From assembly GCA_022578965.1 (NCBI GenBank), contig MU400512.1, positions 1 through 64,000 on the forward strand: DNA of 64,000 bases. Reading direction: 5' to 3'. Positions within the stretch are counted from its first letter, which is position 1. Every line of letters starts with the position of its first letter. Of this stretch, positions 14,561-24,945 are shown piece after piece. The notes beneath the pieces are model-generated. The model was given only the letters and a program-made list of their open reading frames with translations. It ran no database searches and was not told where the DNA came from. This stretch comes from Xylaria sp. FL1777 (taxonomy: Eukaryota; Ascomycota; Sordariomycetes; Xylariales; Xylariaceae). The position numbers and the translations under genes were made by a program.

Positions 14561-17443
14561 TGTATGCTGCTAATAAAAAATGCAGCAAAATTAATAAAAA
14601 AGTATAATAAGAAATATTTATTAACTTTAAATGATTTAAAAATAAAAAAGGATTTAAAAAGTATAAATAGTTAATATAAGCTAAAAATACTAAAAAAATT
14701 ACTATAAAACTAAAAAATTATAAACATAATTCTTAAAACTAATATTATAGTAAATTTATTATACTATTGTTTAAAATAACTATTTGCTTAAATACTTAGC
14801 GTACTAGCATAAATGTTGCATTTTTAAGTTAACATTAATTTTTTTGCTTTGCTATTTTAACTATATATATATTAATATTTTAAAGAAAGCGTTTTGTACT
14901 ATTAATTAGTTAATACTAATTTTTCTGCTTTGCTATTTTGACTTTATGTATGTTTATATTTTAAAAAAAGCATTTTGTACTATTAATTCTTTTTATATAT
15001 AATAACGCTTAACGTTTTTTTTATGTAGTTCTTTTGTTTATTTTTTTTTTATTAATTTTTATATTTTTTGTACGCTTGCATTTTTTGCATGCTTGCATTT
15101 TTTGCACGCTTATATTTTTTATATAATTAGTTTTCTTTTATTAATTTTTGCATTTATACGTAATTATAATAGCTTAAAACCGGAAAACTATTGTTTGTAT
15201 AAACTTAGCGTTGTTTAATAATTAAGTTAATGCATTTATTAAAAAAGGCGTTTTTAAGCTAACTTTTAACTATAAAAGTAATTTATAATATACTGTTTTT
15301 AAGCATTAAGCTTTTATTTTAGCAGCTTATAAAGCTAAAGCTTATAACTAATACAAAAAAATCTTAAAAGCAACTAAAGATTTTAAAAGCTTTGCTTTTA
15401 ATACAAAAACAAAAAAACAAAATTATTAAACTAATTATATTACTAAAACTAATAACGTTAAGCTTATTTGTTTAGCTATTATATTATAATAGTACTAGTA
15501 ATAAGTATTAAAGCAATATTTAATGCAAGTAAAACTGTTTTTTAAAGTAGTTATTTAGCATTTAGTTATAATTGCGCTAAACAAGCAGCTATTTAAGTTT
15601 AAGCTATATATTGTTATTAAAAAGCGTTTTAAAGAAATTATTAAGCAGCGTGCTTATAATAACTATAAATATACTTTATAATATAAAAACCTATTAATTT
15701 TTAAGCAAATTAAAGCTTTACGTATTTTTAAAAGTACTGTTTAAAGTTTTAGTACTTTTTTTAACGTTATTAAAGCTTTTTTTATATAAACTAGCTTTAT
15801 ATTTTTAGCAGTAATAACAAAAAATATTAAAGTATTTAATTATTAGTACTAATAGTACTGCGAAAACTTAAGGCGTATTAAAGCTAAAGATATTTCTAAA
15901 GTTAAGGCTTAAACAATTTTTTTTAACAATAAAAACAATAAAAACTATAATTAAAAGAAATTTAATAAAAATAACACTATTAACTTTACGAGTAGTGCTA
16001 GTACAGCATATATTTATAATTTTAATTAGTTATAAACTTTATAAACTTTTTAAAACGCTTTTGTTAAAGCGTTATTAAAGCTAATTGCTTTATTTAAACA
16101 AAAATAAACTACTAAAGATGTTTTTTTGCAAGCTAAAAATATTATTGGCTTTATAAAAGCAGACTTTAACGTAAGCTATAAATTGATTATATATGTAGTA
16201 CAAGGCTAAATGTATTAAAAATTAGCTTACTAGCTTAAAACTAGCAAAATTAATTTAGTTTTAGCAATTTTTATTTTATATTAAATAATGCATACTAAAT
16301 ATAAAGCTGTTTTTTTTAAAACAGTTTACGTTAGCTATACAAAGCAACAAGCTTTACGCAAAAACGCTGCTAATAATAAAGCAGTAAATGCTATATTAGC
16401 AACTAAAGTTAACTAAAAGCTTTTAGTTAATATTATTACTGCAAACTTTGCAAATAGTTTTGCTACTATTTAAAGCTTAATAATAACTAATAAAGTTAAA
16501 CTAGCTAACTTTAAAAAAAATTTAAACAATAAAGTTTATTACGTAGTTTAAAAAGCATTAAGTAGTAATATTATTAATAAAAAGATATATAACATGCTTT
16601 ATAAAAAGGAATAAAGTTTTACTATAATAGCTGCTAAAACTTTGTTATTTTAAAAAGATTTAACTGCAATTTTTAATACTTTTGTTACTTTGCGTAAACA
16701 TAAATGCTATGTTTTTAATAATATAATTTTTGCTGCTAGTTTACGTTATTAAAGCAGTTTTAATAATATTTTGCTAGCAAACATTAAACATATATAAATT
16801 AAAACGCTTTTTTAGCAATTAACTATTGTAATACTTTAATGCAACTTATTTATTCTAAAGAACATGTTTTTTAAAACGCTATTTTATTTTTAATATATTT
16901 TTGCTAACGTTTTTAAGCAATTTAGTTAAAACATTAAAACTTTACAAAAGCGTTAAGTTTTTTTAAAGAGATTATTATTTATTAAAACGTTAACATAAGC
17001 TTTAAAATAGCTACTATATAAATTAATAAGCTTTATAAGCTAGCAAAAGTTTTGTATGTAAAATAAGTTGTTTTTTAAAACGATACTTTATTGTTAATGT
17101 TTTTTTAAAAATAAATTTTAAAGAAAAGCTTTTTATAAAAAGCTTTTTAAAAATAACATTTAATATAAAAATAATATTTAGTAAAATTGTTTATATAATA
17201 ACATTTTAATAGAATTATTTTAGTAAAAATAACATTTTAGCAAAGTTGTTTTAATAAAATTGTTTTAATAAAATTAGTCCGGTAGAATTATTTTAGCAGA
17301 AGTTTTAGCAGAATTGTTAGTAAAATAGTATTATAAAATTATAGTGTTATATTATATAATTTTTCTTTAGAAAAAGAACTATTATTTATTAAAACGTTAA
17401 TATAAGCGCTAAAACAGTACTAATAAAAACGTTAGTTTTTGTT
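14561..17443 (+). other. Chromovirus 3' internal region, unassigned
   Basis: About 2.9 kb lies between the chromodomain relic and the polypurine tract, much longer than the usual non-coding 3' leader of a chromovirus. Reading + strand through stops at about 15,540-16,620 gives long stretches of amino-acid-like sequence rich in Lys, Asn, Ala and Phe, as RIP-altered coding DNA would, but I do not recognise the family. It may be a displaced gag, an extra frame, or part of another element inserted inside this one. Confidence 0.4.
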
Positions 17444-17452
17444 AAAAGAGGG
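17444..17452 (+). other. Polypurine tract (aaaagaggg)
   Basis: A nine-purine run ends four bases before the right LTR. This is the standard place for the plus-strand primer of an LTR retrotransposon. It keeps three consecutive G residues in a region where G and C are otherwise scarce. Confidence 0.7.
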
Positions 17453-17456
17453 CAAA

Positions 17457-17643
17457 TAGAAAGCTTTCTATAGAAGTTTTCCGTAAAAAGGCTTTTTTAA
17501 GACGTTTTTTTAAAAACGCTTTCCTTAAGACGCCTTTTTTAAAAAAATAGCTAGCTTAGTATAATTATGGTCTAATAAACTTTGTTTTAAAGACTTAGTT
17601 TAACAATACAATAACTTTTAGACTTCACTAAGCTAGCTTACTA
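17457..17643 (+). repeat. Right (3') LTR of the chromovirus
   Basis: This 187-bp copy matches the left LTR at 7658-7844 with transitions only. It begins TA where the left copy begins TG, a G-to-A change. Both copies carry independent C-to-T and G-to-A changes, so each was mutated after insertion. Confidence 0.92.
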
Positions 17644-17648
17644 ATTAA
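17644..17648. repeat. Target-site duplication, right (attaa)
   Basis: This is the right-hand copy of the five bases that precede the left LTR at 7653-7657. Confidence 0.6.
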
Positions 17649-17869
17649 ATAATTTTAATCCTAGTATATATTAAGCTAACTATATTAAATTTACTACATA
17701 AAAAGCTATAATTATTTATTTATTTATTTATATATTATACTAATTAAACTAATCTTAATTATAAGTTAATTTAACGTATAACTACTAGTATTTAAAGGTA
17801 TTTATATATTACTTAATAATAAAAAAATAATAATATGCTATAAGCTATTATTAATACAAAAAGTTTTAA

Positions 17870-19060
17870 TAATTGCACATTTATTAGTTAATTATATAAG
17901 CTATAAACTAAGCACTAAAAATACAAAAGCATTTATTAATTAATTATTATATAAGCTATAAACTAAGCACTAAAAAGTGCTAAAATATATAAAAGCATAT
18001 AAAAAGTAATAGCACGTTTATTAAGTTAATTATATAAACTATAAACTAAGTATATTAGTTAATTATATAAGCATTTATTAATTAATTACGCAAGCTATGC
18101 TAAAATATATAAACAGAAAATAATAACTATTATATAAGCATTAAAACTAATAAATTTGCGGTTAAGCTAATAATGCTAGTCTTAAAAAACATATAAGCTA
18201 TAAATAAAGCATTAAGTTATGCTAAAATAACATTAATTATATAAACTATAAGCATTTATTAGTTAATTATATAAGCATTTATTAGTTAATATATAAACAT
18301 TTATTAGTTAATTATATAAGCATTTATTAGTTAATTATGCAAGCTATACTAAAACATATAAAAGTATATAAAAAGCTATATAAGCATTTATTAGTTAATT
18401 ATATAAGCTATAAACAAAGCATTAAAAAGTGCTAAAATAACGTTAATTATATAAGCATTTATTATTAATTATATAAGCATTTATTAGTAATTACGCAAGC
18501 TATGCTAAAATATATAAAAGTATATAAAAAGTAAAAAACAAAGCACTAAAAAGTACTAAAATAACTAAAACTAATAATTAATTATATAAGCATTTATTAA
18601 TTAATTAAGTATATAAATAAAGCACTAAAAAGTACTAAAATAACTAAGTTTAATAATGCACTTAATATTTACTAATTAATTATATAAGCTATAAATAAAG
18701 CACTAAAAAGTGTTAAAACATATAAAAAGTAGTAATAATCGTACATTTACTAGTTAGTTATATAAGCATTTACTAATTAATTACGTAAGCTATAAACTAA
18801 AACTAAAAGTGCTAAAATAACTAAGTTTAGTAGTTAATTATATAAGCTATAAGTATTTATTGGTTAATTGTGCAAGCTATACTAAAAGTGCTAAAATAAC
18901 TAAGTTTAAACGTTTATTAATAGTTAACTATGCAAGCACTAAAAGTGCTAAAATATATAAAAGCATTAAGTACTTACTGCATACAGAAAGCAGCAAGCAT
19001 TTATTACCTGCAGTTAATTATGTGGGCATTTATAAACTATGCAAGCGCTAAGGTGCTAAC
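17870..19060. repeat. AT-rich satellite-like array
   Basis: Many head-to-tail imperfect copies of two modules are visible: ttagttaattatataagc followed by attta or tataaac, and a second module around aagcactaaaaagtgctaaa. The modules alternate in variable order for about 1.2 kb. Copies near 18,860-19,060 retain G and C (for example gtgggcattt and gcgctaaggtgcta), so the right end is less mutated than the left. A 63-codon open frame inside (18,860-19,051) is a product of the repeat and is not called as a gene. Confidence 0.75.
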
Positions 19061-19959
19061 TTAGCTAGTTTAACAATTAATTAAAAACCAAGTGTGTGAG
19101 CTATAAGTTAAAATAACTTTAGTTAAGTTTAGCAGGGTTAATTGCACCAGGAGTGCTAAAATAACTAAGTGTTAATTTTGTAGGTTAATTATATGAACAC
19201 TTATTAAACTAAGCTAATACGGTTTATGCAAAAGTTTTGCTAAAAGTTAAGTTTAAAGCACTTAATGTACTAAATATTTTAATTAATATGCAAAAGTTTT
19301 CTAAAGGCTTATATTTATATCTTTAGCAAATAATATTAATAATTAATGCTAGTTTTATTAGGTTATCTTTATAATAATTAAAGCTATATTTTTTATATTT
19401 AACTATTTTAAGAAATTCACTATTTAAAACATAACGCTTAATTATTACTAAAGTTTATAGTTTAGTATTAAACTTAAAATAAAAAAGTAACTATTAAACT
19501 ATATAAACTTGCTTAAATAAAAAAACAACAATAAAATAATAGCAAAAAAAAATATATGCTAAGGACTATTTATAAACATATAAGCAGTTTTTATATAATA
19601 TATATTTACTTTATTAAACTAGTAAGCTTTTTAAACATATAAAAACTTAATAAAGGTATGCTTTATTTTATAATAATAATTAGCTTTTTTAGTAAGTTAA
19701 GTTTATTATGCTTTAATGCTTACACTTAATTTAATAATAAATTATAGCTATAAATAATAGCTAACTTAAAAAAATCAAGGTTTTTTAAGAAATACTAAAG
19801 ATTTTCTATTATTACTACTATTATTACTACTATTATTACTATTATTACTATATTAATAACTAATTATTTATATATATTAAGGCTTTATAAATAAACTTAA
19901 TTTTTTTAGTTAAATATAATGGCTTAAATAATAATATAAAGTATATATATATAGTTTAT

Positions 19960-20310
19960 GCTTATTAATGCTATAATATATAGCTTTTTTTTAGGTGTTT
20001 TAATACTTAATGCTTTTTTTTATTAATGTGCAAGTTTTAGCTTAAGTTATATAAAGCTATAATATAATATATAGCTTTTTTTTAAGTGTTTTTATGTTTT
20101 TTTGCTAGCAGTATATAATTTTTTTTTAAGTATTTTAGTATGCTTTTTTTTGCTAATATATTAGTTTTAGCTTAAGTTATATAAAGCTATAATATATAGT
20201 TTTCCTTTAAGTATTTATGCTTTTTTTTGCTAGTAATATATAGTTTTTCTTTAAGTATTTATGCTTTGCTAATAATATATATGTTTTTTTTTAAGTATTA
20301 ATACTTTTTC
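19960..20310. repeat. Imperfect tandem repeat, unit about 70-110 bp
   Basis: Four to five copies share ttaagttatataaagctata, then atatatagctttttttta and a run ending in tatgctttttttt. Later copies are shortened. No coding function is visible. Confidence 0.6.
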
Positions 20311-21246
20311 TTATGTTTTTTATTTATTTTATAGCAAAAAGCAAACTAAAAAGTTTATGTTTTAGCTGCTTAATTATAAGTAATTTCTTAAGTAAAACTA
20401 ACCTTTATAAATAAACAACCTAAGTTTTAAATATTTTATTAAGTTTTAATTTTTTTTATTACTGCTATTATATTATTATTTTTTATTATTTTTTTTTACT
20501 TTATATTATTTTATAAGCATAATAGTTTAAAAATAACTATAATAAATATAATTTTATAAAAAGCTATTAATATTACTATTTATATTAATAAAATAAAAAT
20601 CATTTATATAATTGCTATATGTTTATTTTATTGTTTATATGTTAACTAAAAGCTTTATATAGTTTATAATAGCACTTTTTAAGATTTCTTTTGTTTAAAA
20701 AAAAAAAAGGTATATAATAATAGTTTTTAAGCATTAATTCTTAGTTAACTAAATAGCATTACTTTTATTTTTAATAATATTAACGTTGCACTTAATATAA
20801 AGCTTAAGTTAATTATTTATTATAAATTTATTAAAGATAAGTTTTTTAATGTAATATATAATATATTAGCTTAATTTTTATAAAGTATATATGCTTTTAA
20901 GTTTAAGGTTTATTATATAAGCTATTAATTTTGTTATAATAAAAACAACAAAAAGCTTACTAAAGTTTATATAAAAGCATATATTTAAGTTAACAAAAAA
21001 AAGACTTAAGATATTAAATATATAGTAAACAAAATACATTATAATTAAAGTTAAGGCTTTTAAAAAGTAAGGCTGCTTTATTAAAAACAAAGTAAACAAA
21101 TAAACAAAATGTATTATAGTTATAATATAGTTAAAATTTAATATAAAAGCATAATAAACAAAATAAATAACGTTTAAAATTAATAGTTAAGTTTTAATAT
21201 AACATAAAACAAATAGTTTAAGTGTTTATAACAAGTTATATATTAG

Positions 21247-21385
21247 TAATAACTATTAACACTATTAATACTATTAATATCACTAACACTATTAATACTA
21301 CTAATATTACTAATATTATTAACACTATTAACACTATTAACACTATTAATATTATTAACACTATTAACACTACTAAGTTTACTAA
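21247..21385. repeat. Nine-bp microsatellite (ctattaaca)n
   Basis: About fifteen consecutive nonamers of the type ctattaaca, ctattaata or ctaatatta are visible. Variation between copies is mostly C/T. Confidence 0.75.
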
Positions 21386-22639
21386 CTATTAAGTAGCCAC
21401 TAAGTTCACTAAGTGGTTGATTTCTTTAGCCGAATTTAGTGGCCTAGGTAATAATACCACAGCATAAGTGTTATATAACTAGCACAATTAACTGCAGCTA
21501 GTAAAGCTAATATATAAACCACTTACTATTTTCACTACTTATTATTTTCATTATTTATTATTTTTATTTATTACTTATTACTTACTTATATTATACTTTT
21601 TTATATTATTAGTGCTATTAGCACTACTAATTAATAATTAATCTTGATTTTTCCGTTTAAATCTAAGTGGCTTAAGTAATTCTTATAAGTTATTTTTATT
21701 TTTACTTTTTTATTTTTATTTCTATTTTTATTTTTGTTTTAACTTTTTGTGTTGCTTTTTATTTATTTTTATTATATACTTTTAGCCTTTATATTTTTTA
21801 TTACTATTTAGCTACTTTAAGTTTAGCTACTTTAAGTTATAATGCTAAAGTATTACGCTTTTATTTCTATAACTATAAAAGTATACATAAGTTATTAATA
21901 TATATACTATAGTATATATATAGTTTTAGCTACTAATAAAACTATATAAATATTATGCTTTATGCTTAAATATATTTAAAACATTATTTTAGCTAAAGTT
22001 ATTTAATAAGCATTATTATTACATTACGTTTGTTTTAACTTATTTAAGTAACTAATTAACTTTTAAAGTTAAAGCTATAATGCTTTATTTTTAAAACAAA
22101 ATATTATATATAAAATAAAGTAGCTATAATTAATCTTTTTAAACAATTTATATTAAGTAATAATTAAATGTTTTATATGCTTATAAGATTTACTTTAATT
22201 ATTATAATATATTTATTATATTAAATAGTAATATTATTATATTAAGTATATATAAATAAATTTATTACTATATTTATTACATTTAATATAACTAAAGCAT
22301 TAATAATGCTTTTTTATTAAGTTAGCTTTTTGCTGCTATATTATAATATTAAAGCAGCTTTTATAAAATTATATAATTTAATTTTTTTAATTTATATATA
22401 TATAAACTACTTTAAGAAATTATTGTTTGTTTAAATAATTATAAAACTAAAAAATTTACTTAAATAATAAAAAACTATTAAATTAAAAACAAGCTATAAA
22501 TTAAAGTATTAATATAAGCAGTAATAATTATATTAGTTTTAATTATTATTGCTTAATAAACTATGTTTAAAGCTTTAAGTTAAAGTAAGAACTTTGTTTA
22601 TTTTATTTATTAGCGCAGATTTAACTAGCTAAAATTAGT

Positions 22640-22660
22640 TAGTTAGCCAAAGTAGCTAAT
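22640..22660. other. Sharp boundary between AT-rich block and gene-rich DNA
   Basis: Within about 100 bp the sequence changes from almost pure A+T to balanced composition with coding sequence on the minus strand. The boundary falls inside the 3' part of the amidohydrolase reading frame, so the transition and the loss of that gene's end are linked in position. Confidence 0.75.
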
Positions 22661-23812
22661 CTAGGTAATACAGTTGCTTGCTTCTTTTGCTTTCTGCATG
22701 TATAGGTATCTTTTACGTCTGTATGTTTTTTCTACGTATATATGTCTTTTTTGCGTCTGTATGTCTTCTGCGTCTGTACTTTTAAAACAACTCCTAAAAC
22801 ATGTCTTAAGAGCTAAAACTATACCCAAAAATAGCAAATCGAGGCCCCAGCAGTTAAGCTGGCTCGATAAGGAGGTTGAACTAGGTCTACCCATCATGAA
22901 TATATCACTTGCTGGCAAACCGACGAAGTGGATAGGAAGCTTGCTTGTAATGATGGCATCCGCCAAAATTTTACGCTCAGTATCGCTCAGCACACTAAGC
23001 TGGGTACAGTGCCCAAGCACGATAGTCTTGGAGTTGTCGGCTAGCTGCGCCCAGCCATGCTGCTTGAGGAGCTCAATCACAGAATAAGTGAGCGGCCTCT
23101 GAGCGGGCAGAAACGATGGCGAATCCAGCGTGTAATCCAAGTGAAAGTCGAGGTGGAGACGGTGCATCAGTGCCCTCGTGATGGCCCATTTGATATTTGA
23201 TAGTGAGGTTTCTCTCGACGTCTCGACGTACGGGGTCGTACCAAGCGCCTCGATGGAAGGGGCGAATTCGGCGAGTGCATTGTCAATGACAGCTCTATTC
23301 GCATCGCCGTGTGTAGTCGAGAAGAGGGGGTCCTGGGCGAATGCACAGATCTGCAACTCAAGCAGATGGGCAAAATCCCTTTTGAGACGAATAGCAATGG
23401 TCAAGGGGAGAAAGCCCGTCACGTGGTCCAACTCGACAAAGGCTCGCATGGATGTCACGCCTTGCGTATAGCTAGTGGCCAGCAGCTGTGAGCCGCGCAA
23501 ATAGAGATCATCTGCGGTGTAGCGTTGCTTGGCCTGTGATGTCTTGGCCAAGGCCTCGTGAAAGGAGCCCGAAGTAGGACACAGATCTGAGTAGTCGGGG
23601 TGCCGTGACGAGGCCTGGTTGTTGCAGGTTAGGATGTAGGCCTTGTCGAGGTGTACATGAGGATGGCACAGCGGAGGCAGCAGGAGTTGGGGTGGGATGT
23701 CGGAGCTCGATCGGGATGGGCGAATGCTTTGCACGTGTCCGTCGTGCAGCTCTATGTCCCACCGTGGCGCCGAGTGGTCCCGAGCATCAGAAACGACGTT
23801 TTCCAATATCAT
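22661..23812 (-). CDS. Amidohydrolase, cytosine-deaminase-like, 3'-truncated
   Basis: The first 310 codons read as a metal-dependent amidohydrolase of the cytosine-deaminase-like fungal group. The HxH motif is HVHLDK (His52, His54). Further metal and catalytic positions appear as DFHLDY (His224), LGHCT (His268) and LPASD (Asp303). The likely role is hydrolytic deamination or ring opening of a small nitrogen compound; the substrate cannot be told. After about residue 310 similarity fades. The remaining 73 residues are rich in Lys, Arg and Tyr and come from a short repeat around gcgtctgtatgt next to the AT-rich block. The normal C-terminal part with the conserved Asn/Gly-rich motif is missing, so the gene is probably truncated or inactive. 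Start chosen as the first ATG of the open frame. Confidence 0.6.
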   Translation of the reverse strand: MILENVVSDARDHSAPRWDIELHDGHVQSIRPSRSSSDIPPQLLLPPLCHPHVHLDKAYILTCNNQASSRHPDYSDLCPTSGSFHEALAKTSQAKQRYTADDLYLRGSQLLATSYTQGVTSMRAFVELDHVTGFLPLTIAIRLKRDFAHLLELQICAFAQDPLFSTTHGDANRAVIDNALAEFAPSIEALGTTPYVETSRETSLSNIKWAITRALMHRLHLDFHLDYTLDSPSFLPAQRPLTYSVIELLKQHGWAQLADNSKTIVLGHCTQLSVLSDTERKILADAIITSKLPIHFVGLPASDIFMMGRPSSTSLSSQLNCWGLDLLFLGIVLALKTCFRSCFKSTDAEDIQTQKRHIYVEKTYRRKRYLYMQKAKEASNCIT

Positions 23813-24945
23813 AGCCTGGGATCTTGGGACCTATGGTTTACCTGTTCTATTCGATCTGCTACCTACTGTAGGTACTGCTTAGGGCTTGATAGCCGGCGGT
23901 GGTTCGAAGCGGTAGATGACGTTGCCCTTGGGAGGCTGTGTCATTAACCACCCCTCATGACTGCTTAACCCCCACACTCCTCCTACACTAACCTCTTCTG
24001 TCGCAAAATACGCGTGGGAGGCTTACCGGTACTGTATATTCTAGGTCCGATAGTCTTGGGAGTGCCCGGAAAGTAGGCGCCGTGCAATCACAGCCCATAT
24101 TAGATGAGTATAGCAAGACGAGGAAGGCGGTGCACGCGGGGCCGGTACGAATCTATGAGTTCAGAGGGATATCTATCCTTAATCTCGGGGTTGGTGTGTT
24201 TTTGTGTGTGTCCTTACATATATTCATAGATCGAGCGACCTCGCCTTTGGCAAGCGGTATTCTCCTGACATACAACCCAGCTAGCCATCAATTACACGAT
24301 CAAGTCACATATGACTCCGCAGGAGATAGAGAGTCGAATTTCTCGCCCCTTGGTGTCTAGAACTGAAGCAGGGACTTATCGTAATGCTAGCAACCACCCG
24401 GAGAGGGTAGGTAATAGAAACACGTTTTAATGTGCTCGTACCTTTCCCAAAAAAAAAAAAAAAAGGAAAAGAAATGCAAGACATGCCGAACTGGCGGGGC
24501 CGAGTTGAACTGACCCCAACTAGGTAGCTTAGTGAGCTCCGATCCCGGCAACGGCGGACAACAGCCAGCCCCGGATTATTATCGACATTACCTCGAACTA
24601 CATACTATGTATTGAATGTATGTATGTACTATTTAACCTCCATATGTATGTATGTACAGTACCTGGTACATTATGTATGTATGTACCTACTACACATGTA
24701 CATATGTATGTAGCCTAACCTGACTTACCGGTAGGTACATAACCCTACTATCCTACTATCTGATACCTTGTGTGAACTACCTACCTAGGTCCCTATCTGA
24801 TATTAGTAGGTCAGCTCCATATGATAAATAGTAGTACTTAAGCAGGTACACATCAACCCTCCACCTCCTATGCCGCTCTCCCATGACAGGTCATCTAGGC
24901 TAGTCGTTACAACCTCGTCCGTCGTCTGTGTGCTCGGCGAGAAAG
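23813..24945. other. Intergenic region between divergent amidohydrolase and CGS genes
   Basis: This 1.1-kb spacer must hold both promoters. A TGACTC hexamer at 24,312-24,317 resembles the core of a Gcn4/CPC1 amino-acid-control site, which would suit the downstream methionine-pathway gene, but a single hexamer is weak evidence. A run of about 17 A lies near 24,450. Tetranucleotide (tatg)n repeats cover about 24,604-24,713. No gene is supported; a 92-codon frame at 24,082-24,360 has no recognisable feature. Confidence 0.5.
24604..24713. repeat. Interrupted (tatg)n microsatellite
   Basis: Several short runs of tatgtatgtatgtac are separated by 10-20 bases. They lie about 230 bp upstream of the cystathionine gamma-synthase start. 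Confidence 0.7.

Larger units (their letters stand above)
7658..17643 (+). mobile_element. RIP-inactivated Ty3/gypsy chromovirus (LTR retrotransposon), about 9.99 kb
   Basis: Two 187-bp direct terminal repeats bound the element, flanked by attaa on both sides. The left LTR begins TG; the right LTR begins TA, and both end TA, consistent with RIP of the canonical TG..CA. A polypurine tract lies just inside the right LTR. The internal + strand carries readable but stop-filled relics in the order reverse transcriptase, RNase H, integrase, chromodomain, which is the Ty3/gypsy chromovirus order. No frame is open, so the copy is non-autonomous. The gag and protease region is not recognisable. About 2.9 kb downstream of the chromodomain is unassigned and could be an extra frame or a nested insertion. 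Confidence 0.93.
17649..22640. repeat. RIP-degraded AT-rich repeat block, right part
   Basis: The same extreme A+T composition continues without supported genes. It contains a satellite-like array at 17,870-19,060, a tandem repeat at about 19,960-20,310 and a 9-bp microsatellite at about 21,247-21,385. A short segment at about 21,380-21,500 keeps noticeably more G and C and may be a less mutated repeat remnant, but I could not identify it. The block ends sharply near 22,640-22,660. Confidence 0.8.

Noticed and set aside
1..22640. CRISPR-like arrays among the short repeats
   Set aside because: The host is a eukaryote, and the repeats are adjacent tandem units without unique spacers of constant length.
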